Below, one piece after another: positions 32,419 through 39,644 of a stretch of DNA of 64,000 nt. Made by a program: the position numbers and the translations under genes. The stretch covers positions 62,001 to 126,000 of the forward strand of contig NZ_JAFIQY010000010.1 of assembly GCF_022271435.1 (NCBI RefSeq). Direction: 5' to 3'. The stretch's first letter is position 1, and each line of letters opens with the position of its first letter. Source of the stretch: Streptomyces monomycini (GTDB taxonomy: Bacteria > Actinomycetota > Actinomycetes > Streptomycetales > Streptomycetaceae). Below the pieces are notes generated by a model. It was given only the letters and a program-made list of their open reading frames with translations, was not told where the DNA came from and did not search any database.

Positions 32419-33282
32419 ATGCCCAGGCGCCAAGTCGGGGGAATCGTGGACATCGTGGACGAAGAAACTGACAGCCCGGAGGACCCACGCCGGGAATTTG
32501 CCGAAGAATGCCGCAGTGCGAGGGAGTTGCACGATCCGAAAGCGTTGACGCAACAGGACCTGGCGAGGCTCATTCGTACCTCCAGGAGCACCATCTCGCG
32601 CGTGGAGACGTGCGAGGGGGCGATTCCACCGGACCTTCCTCCGCTGCTGGACGAGGTCTTCGGGACGGATGGGAAGTTCAGGAGACTTCACGAGGCGGCA
32701 ATTGCGGCATCGTTCCGCTCGGTCTACCGGCGGCGCATGGCCATGGAACGCACAGCCGTGACCATTCGGGAGTGGTCGCCAACGCTCGTACCAGGGTTGT
32801 TCCAGACGGCCGACTACGCACGCCATGTGTTCCAGGGTGGCTACCCGCGAGCCAATGCGAGGGAGATCTCAACGTCCGTAAACGATCGGATGGCGAGGAG
32901 GGCTTTGCTCGACGCAGACACGCCACCTGACGTTCGCGTAGTGCTGTGCGAGTCAGTACTGCGTCGACACTTCTGCCCTCCCGAGGTCATGCGTCGGCAG
33001 CTGAAAGCCTTGCTTGTTGCCGGATCGCGCCCCACGGTTCGTGTGCAGGTCCTCCCCTTGGACGCACCCGCCCATCTGTTCATCGACGGACCGGTGTCGC
33101 TCATCACCTCTCCTCAACACAACGTAGTCGTTTGCGTGGAGAACTACCGGACGGGCGGCATCCTGGAGGATCGGGAACTCGTCCAAGCAGCACTGCGGGC
33201 CTACGATGAACTCACCGGCGATGCGCTGCCCCCACGGGTAAGTGCACGTCTGATCGCCGAGCAGATGGAGAAACTGACGTGA
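32419..33282 (+). CDS. XRE-family regulator with DUF5753 (Scr1-type antitoxin-like)
   Basis: A 287-residue DNA-binding protein. The N-terminal helix-turn-helix (KALTQQDLARLIRTSRSTISRVETCEGAIPPDLPPLLDEVF) is followed by the DUF5753 domain. DUF5753 hallmarks are EWSPTLVPGLFQTADYARHVF, the R-R-LL-D region, LCESVLRRHF, RPTVRVQVLPLD and VVCVENYRTGGILEDRELV. Such proteins pair with a DUF397 protein; in S. coelicolor pairs of this kind have been described as toxin-antitoxin-like and as developmental or antibiotic regulators. Its stop overlaps the DUF397 start (ATGA). The start could instead be GTG 32446, which follows GGGGGA. Base composition is visibly less GC-rich than the neighbours, suggesting transfer. 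Confidence 0.9.
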   Translation: MPRRQVGGIVDIVDEETDSPEDPRREFAEECRSARELHDPKALTQQDLARLIRTSRSTISRVETCEGAIPPDLPPLLDEVFGTDGKFRRLHEAAIAASFRSVYRRRMAMERTAVTIREWSPTLVPGLFQTADYARHVFQGGYPRANAREISTSVNDRMARRALLDADTPPDVRVVLCESVLRRHFCPPEVMRRQLKALLVAGSRPTVRVQVLPLDAPAHLFIDGPVSLITSPQHNVVVCVENYRTGGILEDRELVQAALRAYDELTGDALPPRVSARLIAEQMEKLT

Positions 33283-33488
33283 AGATCAGTTCGACTCGGT
33301 GGGTCAAGTCGAGCCACAGCAGCCCCGATGGCGGCAACTGCCTGGAGTGGTCCCCCTCGTCCGCCGAGGCGACCGGCACCGTCCCGGTCCGCGACAGCAA
33401 GTCCCCGCACGGACCCGTTCTCGCCTTCCCCACCGACGCCTTCGCGATATTCATCGCAGGTGTAAAGACCAGCACCTTCTCCGCCTGA
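33279..33488 (+). CDS. DUF397 protein (Scr2-type partner)
   Basis: A 69-residue DUF397 protein: W-x-KSSHSSPDGGNCLEW at the N-terminus, VPVRDSKSPHGPVLAFPTDAF in the middle. Family members are small, always next to a DUF5753 XRE protein, and behave as toxin-like or co-regulator partners. It overlaps the XRE stop by four bases (ATGA), ensuring coupled expression. All signature positions look intact, so the pair should be functional. Confidence 0.92.
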   Translation: MKISSTRWVKSSHSSPDGGNCLEWSPSSAEATGTVPVRDSKSPHGPVLAFPTDAFAIFIAGVKTSTFSA

Positions 33489-33509
33489 GTGACTCGCCCG
33501 GGTGTCCCC

Positions 33510-34334
33510 TCACCCATCCAAGAACCCACGCAGCGACGCCGCCAGGCTGGTCGCGAACGCCTCCCGGGTCGGCTCGGGGAGCAGCCCCAGGGAAAGGTAC
33601 GGGTTGAGGTCCTCCAGCTCGACCAGGAGGAGGTCGCCCTCGGGGGTGCGGCAGGCGTCCACGCGCTGGATGCCGTGGGCGAGGGTGTTCCAGCCGATGA
33701 ACTTCCGCGCGAAGGCGAGGTCCGCCTCGGTGGGCTCGTACGGTTCGAGTTCCCAGCGGCGGGCGGGGTCGGGGGCGTGGAGGGCGTACTGGAAGGTGTC
33801 GTCCACGTAGTAGAAGGACACCTCGTAGCGGAAGTCGATACGCGGCTGGACGAGGATGGCGCCGTAGTCCAGACCGGCGAGCTGGTCCGCGGGGGCGAAG
33901 GTCAGGCCTATGGAGTCCGCGCCCGCCTTCGGCTTGACCGCGTACTGCGGGGCCTGGGGCAGCAGGTGGAGGTCCTGGGGACGGTCGACGGTGGGGATGA
34001 CCGGGTACCCGGCGGCGGTCAGGTCCAGCAGGTACTGCTTGCCGGCCATGTCACCGCGCCCGGTCAGCGGGTTGTACACCCGCGTGCCGCGCGCCAGAGC
34101 CTGCTCGCGGAACGCGTCGTACTCCTCCTGGTAATGCAGCACGGGGCCGCTGTTACGGACGATGACCGCGTCGAACGCGTCCATCAGCCCGGCGGCGTCC
34201 AGGGGATGGCACAGGGCGATGGTGAAGGCGTCGCGCAGGCGGGAGGACAGGAAAATGTCCTCGTCGCAGTACCGCCGCCCCTTGGCCTGGTAGGCGAGGT
34301 CGGTCACGAACAGAACGCGGGGGCGGGCAGGCAC
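33510..34334 (-). CDS. ATP-grasp-like enzyme, 274 aa
   Basis: A 274-residue protein with the outline of an ATP-grasp ligase. It has an N-terminal pre-ATP-grasp fold (RVLFVTDLAYQAKGRRYCDED), a KQYLLDLTAAGYPVIPTV segment, the ATP-binding lysine strand (YAVKPKAGADSIGL), and a metal-ligand region (LVELEDLNPYLSLGLL) resembling the E-x-N motif. It would join a carboxylate to an amine using ATP; substrate unknown. GTG 34334 follows AAGGAG by seven bases. It is convergent with the DUF397 gene (22 bases apart). A link with the PCMT-type methyltransferase 1.7 kb away is suggestive but unproven. Confidence 0.7.
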   Translation of the reverse strand: MPARPRVLFVTDLAYQAKGRRYCDEDIFLSSRLRDAFTIALCHPLDAAGLMDAFDAVIVRNSGPVLHYQEEYDAFREQALARGTRVYNPLTGRGDMAGKQYLLDLTAAGYPVIPTVDRPQDLHLLPQAPQYAVKPKAGADSIGLTFAPADQLAGLDYGAILVQPRIDFRYEVSFYYVDDTFQYALHAPDPARRWELEPYEPTEADLAFARKFIGWNTLAHGIQRVDACRTPEGDLLLVELEDLNPYLSLGLLPEPTREAFATSLAASLRGFLDG

Positions 34335-34431
34335 GGCGCATCTCCTTGAACGGTGATCATCAGCCTAACCGTGCAGGTGAGGGCGTCTTGAGCGGGCCGT
34401 GCTGCTCACCGTCCCGGGCCCGGGACGGCTC

Positions 34432-35016
34432 TCAGCCCTTCACCAGCGCGCCCACCAGCCGTGTCACCGAAAGGCGCGGGTCGGGTGCGCCCGGCCAGCC
34501 GGTCATCAGCAGGTGATGGGTGGCGCCGACGACGGCGAGTGCCACGGTGGGCGGGTCGACGGCCGCCGGCACCCGGCCCAGGCCCTGTTCCGCCACCAGA
34601 TAATCGACTATCGCATCCTGAATCGATTCGAAGCCGGGAGCCCCGGCCGCGAGCGCTTCGCGGATGCGCGCCGTGGCGGCGGGGCGGGTCATGGCGAGGC
34701 CCGAGATGGCCGGGCCGCCGGAGTCGAGCAGTGCGAGGGCGACGGCTTCGAGGTTCGCCGCCACCGTGTCCTGGCCTACGCGTTCCGACAGCGCCCGCGC
34801 CTTCGTGGCCGTGCGCGCGAACCGGTCGAGGCAGAGTTCGGCCACGAACGCGTCCAGCCCCGCGAAGTGCGCGTGCAGCAGACCCTTGGCACAGCCCGCC
34901 TCGGTGGTGACGGCACGGCTGGTGAGCGCACCCGGGCCGTCCCTGACGATGACGCGTTCGGCGGCCGCGAACAGCCGCTCGCCGACGTCCGGGGTCGCCA
35001 CTCCGCGCGGTGACAT
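34432..35016 (-). CDS. TetR family repressor
   Basis: A 194-residue repressor. The N-terminal DNA-binding domain covers about residues 10-60 (GERLFAAAERVIVRDGPGALTSRAVTTEAGCAKGLLHAHFAGLDAFVAEL); the remainder is a helical ligand domain ending RLVGALVKG. The start at 35016 (MSPRGVATP) is preferred, since the earlier ATG would place the operator inside the gene. It is divergent from a methyltransferase whose promoter contains two perfect or near-perfect GGGCG palindromes, so it very likely represses that gene and itself. Confidence 0.88.
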   Translation of the reverse strand: MSPRGVATPDVGERLFAAAERVIVRDGPGALTSRAVTTEAGCAKGLLHAHFAGLDAFVAELCLDRFARTATKARALSERVGQDTVAANLEAVALALLDSGGPAISGLAMTRPAATARIREALAAGAPGFESIQDAIVDYLVAEQGLGRVPAAVDPPTVALAVVGATHHLLMTGWPGAPDPRLSVTRLVGALVKG

Positions 35017-35083
35017 GGGCCGCCTTCCGTCTCGCCTCCGTCGCCCGTCCTCGGGGCGCACACCACGGGCCAGCGTAACGGGG

Positions 35084-35138
35084 ATTGCCAGTATGGGCGC
35101 GCGCCCATACAGTCTGAGCACAGTTTGGGCGCTCGCCC
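35084..35138 (+). promoter_or_regulatory. Promoter with TetR operator in its spacer, and a second operator
   Basis: TTGCCA (35084-35089) and TACAGT (35107-35112) are separated by 17 bases. The 18-bp perfect palindrome TATGGGCGCGCGCCCATA (35091-35108) fills that spacer. A second copy of the site, TGGGCG-CT-CGCCCA (35125-35138), lies just downstream, over the expected start of transcription. This is a textbook repression layout for the divergent TetR gene product. Confidence 0.75.
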
Positions 35139-35167
35139 ATTCCCCGTCTTCCTCCCAGGAGGCTCAC

Positions 35168-36022
35168 GTGCCGGACATCGTCAACTCCGAACAGGCGCAG
35201 GCATGGAACGGCCCCGAAGGCGCCCACTGGGCCCGTAACCAGGACCGCTGGAACGCCGTGAACGGAGGCTTCGACGCCGCCCTGCTCGACGCCGCCGACA
35301 TCGCGCAGGACACCCGCACCCTCGACCTCGGCTGCGGCTCCGGCCAGACCACCCGCCTCGCCGCGCTCCGGGCGCCCCGGGGGCACGCGCTGGGCCTCGA
35401 TCTGTCCGGCCCGATGCTCACCGAGGCGCGGGCCCGCGCGGAGCGGGAGGGCGTCGTCAATGCGGCGTTCGTCCAAGGGGATGCGCAGACGCACCCCTTC
35501 GAGGCAGGTCAGTTCGGTGCGGCGATCAGCCGGTTCGGGGTGATGTTCTACGCCGATCCCGTGGCGGCCTTCGGGAACATCGGCCGCGCGCTGTGGCCCG
35601 GCGGCCGCCTGGCCTTCGTCTGCCCGGCCGACGCCGCGCTCAACGACTGGGTGACGGCGGTCGCGTCGCTGCGCGACATCGTGCCGGTCGGCGACTTCGG
35701 GCAGCCGGGCCTCCCCGGCATGTTCTCCCTGGCCGAGCCGGACCGTATACGCGACGTCCTCGCCACGGCCGGTTTCACCACTGTCTCCGTCGACCGGATC
35801 CAGGCGTACGGAACGTGGGGGCACGGGGCCGCGGACGCCGCCGACTTCCTCCTGGCCACCGGCCCGGGCCGCCACCTCACGGAACAGGCGGCCGACGCGG
35901 CCACCCGCGCCCACGCTCGCACCACCCTCACAGCCCACCTGCGCGCCTACGAGACGGCGGACGGCACGGTCCGGCTCCGCAGCACGTCGTGGCTGGTCAC
36001 GGCGGCCGCGCCGGTCACCTGA
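35168..36022 (+). CDS. Class I SAM-dependent methyltransferase
   Basis: A 284-residue methyltransferase: MPDIVNSEQAQAWNGPEGAHWARNQDRW at the N-terminus, SAM motif I LDLGCGSGQTTRLAA, acidic LGLDLSGPM, VQGDAQTHPF and RALWPGGRLAFVCPA. This N-terminal 'NxxQxxxWNGxxGxxW' pattern is common in actinobacterial small-molecule methyltransferases. The GTG at 35168 has AGGAGG five bases upstream. The gene is controlled by a promoter with two TetR operators and may be induced by the compound it methylates. It overlaps the convergent barstar-domain gene by eight bases. Confidence 0.9.
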   Translation: MPDIVNSEQAQAWNGPEGAHWARNQDRWNAVNGGFDAALLDAADIAQDTRTLDLGCGSGQTTRLAALRAPRGHALGLDLSGPMLTEARARAEREGVVNAAFVQGDAQTHPFEAGQFGAAISRFGVMFYADPVAAFGNIGRALWPGGRLAFVCPADAALNDWVTAVASLRDIVPVGDFGQPGLPGMFSLAEPDRIRDVLATAGFTTVSVDRIQAYGTWGHGAADAADFLLATGPGRHLTEQAADAATRAHARTTLTAHLRAYETADGTVRLRSTSWLVTAAAPVT

Positions 36023-37331
36023 GCACGACCTCCACCTGCCTTCCCGCCAGTACGGCCAGCACCTGGTCGAAGAAGCGGCAGGGCCTGCCGTCGGGCGTTA
36101 TCCGGTGGCTCAGGTGGCGGCGGGCCACGTGGGAGTGGTGCCAGCGGAGGGTGAAGGGGGTGGTGGTGCCGAAGCGGCCGGTGAGGCAGTCGTCGAGGGC
36201 GTCGAGGTTGGCGCCGAAATAGCCGCCGGGGCCGTTGACCGCCTCGCCGAGAGCGCAGTACAGGCCGGGTACGTCGGTGATGCGGCGGCCGTCGAGGTCG
36301 TGGACGCCGCCGGGCGGGCGGTCCGGGGTGTGGCCGGCGTGGCGGCAGCCCCGTTCCCGGACGATGTCCAGCCACTGCCCGCGCTCGCGGGTGGAGTATC
36401 CGGCCCAGAGGTCGGGTTCGGCGGGTGGGCCGGTGAGCCAGCGGGTCCAGAGGGGGCGGGCCCAGGTGGGGATGCGCGGCCAGGGGCCACGGGTGAGATC
36501 GATGTCGAGCAGGCCGTCGCCGAGGGCGGACGGGCGCCAGGCGGTGATGTCGGCGGCGGACACCAGGCGGTCGGTCAGCAGTCCGCCGGTCCGGTCGAGG
36601 ATGCGGAGTTCGGCCTCGTCCAGGTGCAGGGAGCGGCGGGTGCCGGTCGCCAGGGCGGCACCGAGCGCGGGGCCGGGGGCGCAGCCGAGGAGTTGGAAGG
36701 GCGGGCCTGTCGGGGCCTCGTCGGGCGGGAGGACGGTCGAGAGGTCCCGGCAGTGGCCGAGGAGGGCGCGTCCGTCGTGCAGGGTCACGCCCGCTTCGAG
36801 GTACGGGTCCGCCGGTTCCCCGTAGTCGTCCTCGACGCCGTCGATGCTGATGTCCCAGCGTGCGGCGTCGGCCGGGTGGCGGCGGACGCCGGTGACCCGT
36901 GCGTCGAGGAGGCGCCAGGCGTCCGGCCGGCCGGAGTCCGCGGGACAGCGGGTGTCGGCCTCGGGGCGCTCGGGGTTCTGGGGGCGCTCGGGGTTTTCGG
37001 GGTCCTCGGGGCGCTCGGGGTCCTGAGGACGTGCGAGCTCTTGGGGGCGCTCGGGGCGCTCGGGGCGCAGCCAGATGTCGCCCAGCTGTCCCGTACCGGC
37101 CCGGACCGCCGCGCGCAGGGGGCCGGCCGGGACACAGCCGAGGAGTTCGTACGGCTTGCGGGGCGGGTCGGCGTACAGGCCGGTGACGTCGGCGCAGACG
37201 CCCCACGTGCTGTCGTCGGCGGTGCCGGCCAGCGCGTACGCCGGCGTGTCGGCACGGTGCACGCCGGGCGGCCAGGCGTGGGCCGGCTGATGCTCGGGCT
37301 GGTGGTTCAGCGGTGCCGCTCCCGTGGTCAC
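36015..37331 (-). CDS. Barstar-domain protein with duplicated N-terminal modules
   Basis: A 438-residue protein. The last ~95 residues match the barnase-inhibitor (barstar) fold: HDLDGRRITDVPGLYCALGEAVNGPGGYFGANLDALDDCLTG, where YFGANLDAL is the family core. Upstream are two related modules, each starting with a hydrophobic-aromatic [YF]-[EQ]-LLGC-[VA]-P block at about residues 61 and 221. They are separated by a Pro/Glu/Arg repeat linker (PERPQ..PERPEDPENPERP). No partner nuclease gene is nearby. It may inhibit an endogenous or incoming RNase. GTG 37331 is the likely start. The unusual architecture is supported by a continuous frame and ordinary codon use. Confidence 0.75.
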   Translation of the reverse strand: MTTGAAPLNHQPEHQPAHAWPPGVHRADTPAYALAGTADDSTWGVCADVTGLYADPPRKPYELLGCVPAGPLRAAVRAGTGQLGDIWLRPERPERPQELARPQDPERPEDPENPERPQNPERPEADTRCPADSGRPDAWRLLDARVTGVRRHPADAARWDISIDGVEDDYGEPADPYLEAGVTLHDGRALLGHCRDLSTVLPPDEAPTGPPFQLLGCAPGPALGAALATGTRRSLHLDEAELRILDRTGGLLTDRLVSAADITAWRPSALGDGLLDIDLTRGPWPRIPTWARPLWTRWLTGPPAEPDLWAGYSTRERGQWLDIVRERGCRHAGHTPDRPPGGVHDLDGRRITDVPGLYCALGEAVNGPGGYFGANLDALDDCLTGRFGTTTPFTLRWHHSHVARRHLSHRITPDGRPCRFFDQVLAVLAGRQVEVVLR

Positions 37332-37356
37332 GGTCGCGCCCGGCCCGTACGGCTCA

Positions 37357-37384
37357 GGCGTCAGCCGTGATCGTAGACAACCGT
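37357..37384 (-). repeat. Exonuclease III-like 3' fragment, left flank of the P450 module
   Basis: On the minus strand this reads ...GTVVYDHG-stop, resembling the C-terminal TVVYEL of the exonuclease III gene at 40480-41283. It matches the second copy at 39565-39592 in 24 of 28 bases, in the same orientation. The two copies bracket the methyltransferase-P450 pair. Confidence 0.55.
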
Positions 37385-37407
37385 GCCCGCCGCGCGCCCG
37401 CGCGGTG

Positions 37408-38712
37408 TCACCACAGGACCGGCAGCCGCTCCGGGGTGCGCTTGATCCAGCCCGTACGCCAGTTGATCTCTTCCGGGGGGATCGCCAGGCGCAGGTCGGG
37501 CATGCGGTCCAGGACGGCGGACAGCGCGACGGATGCGTGGGTGCGCGCGAGATACGTGGCCGAGCAGTAGTGGCGGCCGGCGCCGAAGGTCAGGTGTTCC
37601 TTCGCGTTGCGGGTCAGGTCGAGTTCCTGCGGGTCCTGGAACACGGCGGGGTCGTAGTTGGCGCCTTCCACGAGGACGAGGACGAGGTCGCCCTTGGAGA
37701 CGGCCTGGCCGCCGAGTTCGGTGTCCCTGACGGCGATGCGCGGGAGTCCGTCGCCGATGGCGAGGCTGTAACGGAGGAGTTCCTCCACCGCCGGTTCCAT
37801 GGCTTCCGGGTGGGCGCGCAGCCATCGCGCCTGGTCCCGGTGGGTGGCGAGTTGCAGCAGGGACAGCAGCAGGAAGGCCGCGGTGCTCAGCCCGCCCGCG
37901 ACGAAGAGGTTGTTGATCATGAGGGTGATCTCTTCGTCGAGCTCGGGCGTCGTCCCGTTCTCGGCACGGGAGCGGGCCAGCGCGCCCAGCAGGCCCGGCG
38001 CGTCGACGGCGTCGGGCGCGATCAGGCGGGCGCGCGTGCGGGCCAGGCACTTCGCCAGGTTGGCCTCCGCGCCCTCGAAGGAGCGCGGCACGGTCATGAT
38101 GCTGATGTCGAACCCGTCCATCAGCAGGCGGCCGTGGTCTTCGGTGAGCCCCAGGACGGTGGACATCACGGAGGCGGTGTAGGGCTGGGTGAAGCGCGCC
38201 CGGACGTCCACCGGCGGCCCCTCGGCCGTCAGCTCGTCGAGCAGTTCCTCGGCCTTGCGGCGGAAAGCGCCGGTCGCTTCCTTGACCGCGTGCGGGGAGA
38301 GGGCCTGCATGACCGTCTCGCGCAGCCCCGCGCCGACCATGTCCTTGACGCTGCTGCGGTTCGACGCCGGGAAGAGCGGCGCGTATTGCAGGCGCCCGCC
38401 CGGTTCGGCCAGGGCCGACATGCTGAAGGCGTCGTCCTGGAGCACCCGCGTGGCCAGTTCGTGCGTACAGACCAGCCAGGCCGGGTCGCCGGTGAACGTA
38501 CGGATGCGGGCGACGGGCTTGTGCTCGCGGAGCCACGTACACACGTCGGGAACCACATCACCTCGCCGGGCGAGAGGCCATTCCACATCGACACCGCCAC
38601 CGCCACCGCCACCGACGCCGCCACCGACGCCGCCACCGGCTTCTGACCGCGAATGCCCCTGCGGACAGGCCGCCTCTCGCGTGCCGCCGCTGAACTCTTC
38701 TTGTGCCGTCAT
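37408..38712 (-). CDS. Cytochrome P450
   Basis: A 434-residue soluble P450 monooxygenase. A Gly-rich leader (GGGVGGGVGGGGGGG) precedes the fold. ExxR is present (EELLRY), and the heme-binding loop reads FGAGRHYCSA with Cys383. Two consensus positions deviate: the residue after Cys-x is Ala instead of Gly. Also, the I-helix oxygen-activation motif reads AGGLST, where a Ser replaces the usual acid of AGx[DE]T. Such changes are seen in P450s doing coupling chemistry or taking protons differently. The ATG overlaps the methyltransferase stop (ATGA, 38709-38712), so the pair is one operon. Electron-transfer partners are not encoded nearby. Confidence 0.9.
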   Translation of the reverse strand: MTAQEEFSGGTREAACPQGHSRSEAGGGVGGGVGGGGGGGVDVEWPLARRGDVVPDVCTWLREHKPVARIRTFTGDPAWLVCTHELATRVLQDDAFSMSALAEPGGRLQYAPLFPASNRSSVKDMVGAGLRETVMQALSPHAVKEATGAFRRKAEELLDELTAEGPPVDVRARFTQPYTASVMSTVLGLTEDHGRLLMDGFDISIMTVPRSFEGAEANLAKCLARTRARLIAPDAVDAPGLLGALARSRAENGTTPELDEEITLMINNLFVAGGLSTAAFLLLSLLQLATHRDQARWLRAHPEAMEPAVEELLRYSLAIGDGLPRIAVRDTELGGQAVSKGDLVLVLVEGANYDPAVFQDPQELDLTRNAKEHLTFGAGRHYCSATYLARTHASVALSAVLDRMPDLRLAIPPEEINWRTGWIKRTPERLPVLW

Positions 38713-39404
38713 GACGCCGGAGTCCTCGCCCACAGGTACAGGCTTCTCTCTGGTTCGGCCGGCGCCTGGTCGCGCGCCGGGGCTTCGGTGCGGACCTCCA
38801 CGCGCTCGACCTCCAGACCGGCCAGCTCGGCGTAATGGCACACGTCCTCGCGCAGACACCGCGCGGCACGGTAGGTCCGGCCGAGGAACCGCACGACCTG
38901 CGTGTCCCGGCGCTCCAGAACCGCCAGCAGGACGGTGCCGCCCGGCACGGTGAGGGCCGCCAGCCGCCGTACTCCCTCCACGAAGGAGTGCTCGGGCAGG
39001 TCGACGAAGCAGAACAGGCACACCACGGCGTCGTACGCGCCCAGCTCGGCGGGAACCTCGCCGAAGAGGTCGGCCAGCACGAAGCGCGCCCGGGGCACCT
39101 GGCGCCGCGCGTGGGCCAGCATCACCTCGGAGACGTCGATGCCCGTGACGTCCAGACCCTTCGCGCACAGCTGCTCCGTGGTGGGACGGCCCGTCGCGCA
39201 TCCCACGTCCAGGACACGGGAGCCGGGAGCGAGGCGGCGCGCCAGGCCGTCGACAGCGTCGGTCTGGGCCTGCTTCCGGCCGGCGAAGGCCCGCTCGAAA
39301 TCCATACCGAGGCTGTCGAAGACGCGCGCCGCCCGGGCGCCTTCCGGAGAGATCACCGCAGCATCAAGGCCGCCATTGCCACTCCTTGCGCGGCTTACGG
39401 ACAT
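38709..39404 (-). CDS. SAM-dependent methyltransferase, coupled to the P450
   Basis: A class I methyltransferase with motif I VLDVGCATGRPT, ITGIDVSEVM-type motif II (VTGIDVSEVMLAHAR), ARFVLADLFGE, and PGGTVLLAVLERRD. No membrane segment. The start is uncertain: ATG 39404 gives 231 residues, and GTG 39464 gives 251; neither has a strong ribosome site. Its stop overlaps the P450 ATG by four bases, so the two are translated together. The two-gene unit is a plausible tailoring module for a secondary metabolite, but no biosynthetic core gene is in the window. Confidence 0.83.
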   Translation of the reverse strand: MSVSRARSGNGGLDAAVISPEGARAARVFDSLGMDFERAFAGRKQAQTDAVDGLARRLAPGSRVLDVGCATGRPTTEQLCAKGLDVTGIDVSEVMLAHARRQVPRARFVLADLFGEVPAELGAYDAVVCLFCFVDLPEHSFVEGVRRLAALTVPGGTVLLAVLERRDTQVVRFLGRTYRAARCLREDVCHYAELAGLEVERVEVRTEAPARDQAPAEPERSLYLWARTPAS

Positions 39405-39564
39405 GTGTCGTTCATGCCCGTAATGAGCGGTTTCGATGCCGTCGATACCTCGAAAGCGTGACACCGAGCCGCCAGCGGTCGCGCGCTCCGCGCACCGCCC
39501 GCCCCGGGTCCGCCCTGCCGTCGCCCGGCCACCGCTCCGGCGCCGCCCGGTCCCGTGCGGCTCC

Positions 39565-39630
39565 GACGTCAGCCGTGATCGCAGGCAACTGTCACCGGCG
39601 CGTGGTCCGACCAGTGGGCACTCACCGGCC
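39565..39630 (-). pseudogene. Exonuclease III-like C-terminal remnant, right flank of the P450 module
   Basis: On the minus strand, in frame to a stop at 39569-39571, this reads S-A-H-WSDHAPVTVACDHG. The intact exonuclease III gene ends WSDHAPVTVVYEL. About 20 codons of similarity remain and nothing upstream is related, so it is a decayed 3' fragment. Its last 28 bases are repeated at 37357-37384. Confidence 0.6.
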
Positions 39631-39644
39631 CGAATGCGGACCGG

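Noticed and set aside
35947..37206. 419-codon Arg/Pro-rich frame opposite the barstar-domain region
   Set aside because: Same strand but a different frame from the barstar gene; the composition is that of a GC shadow.
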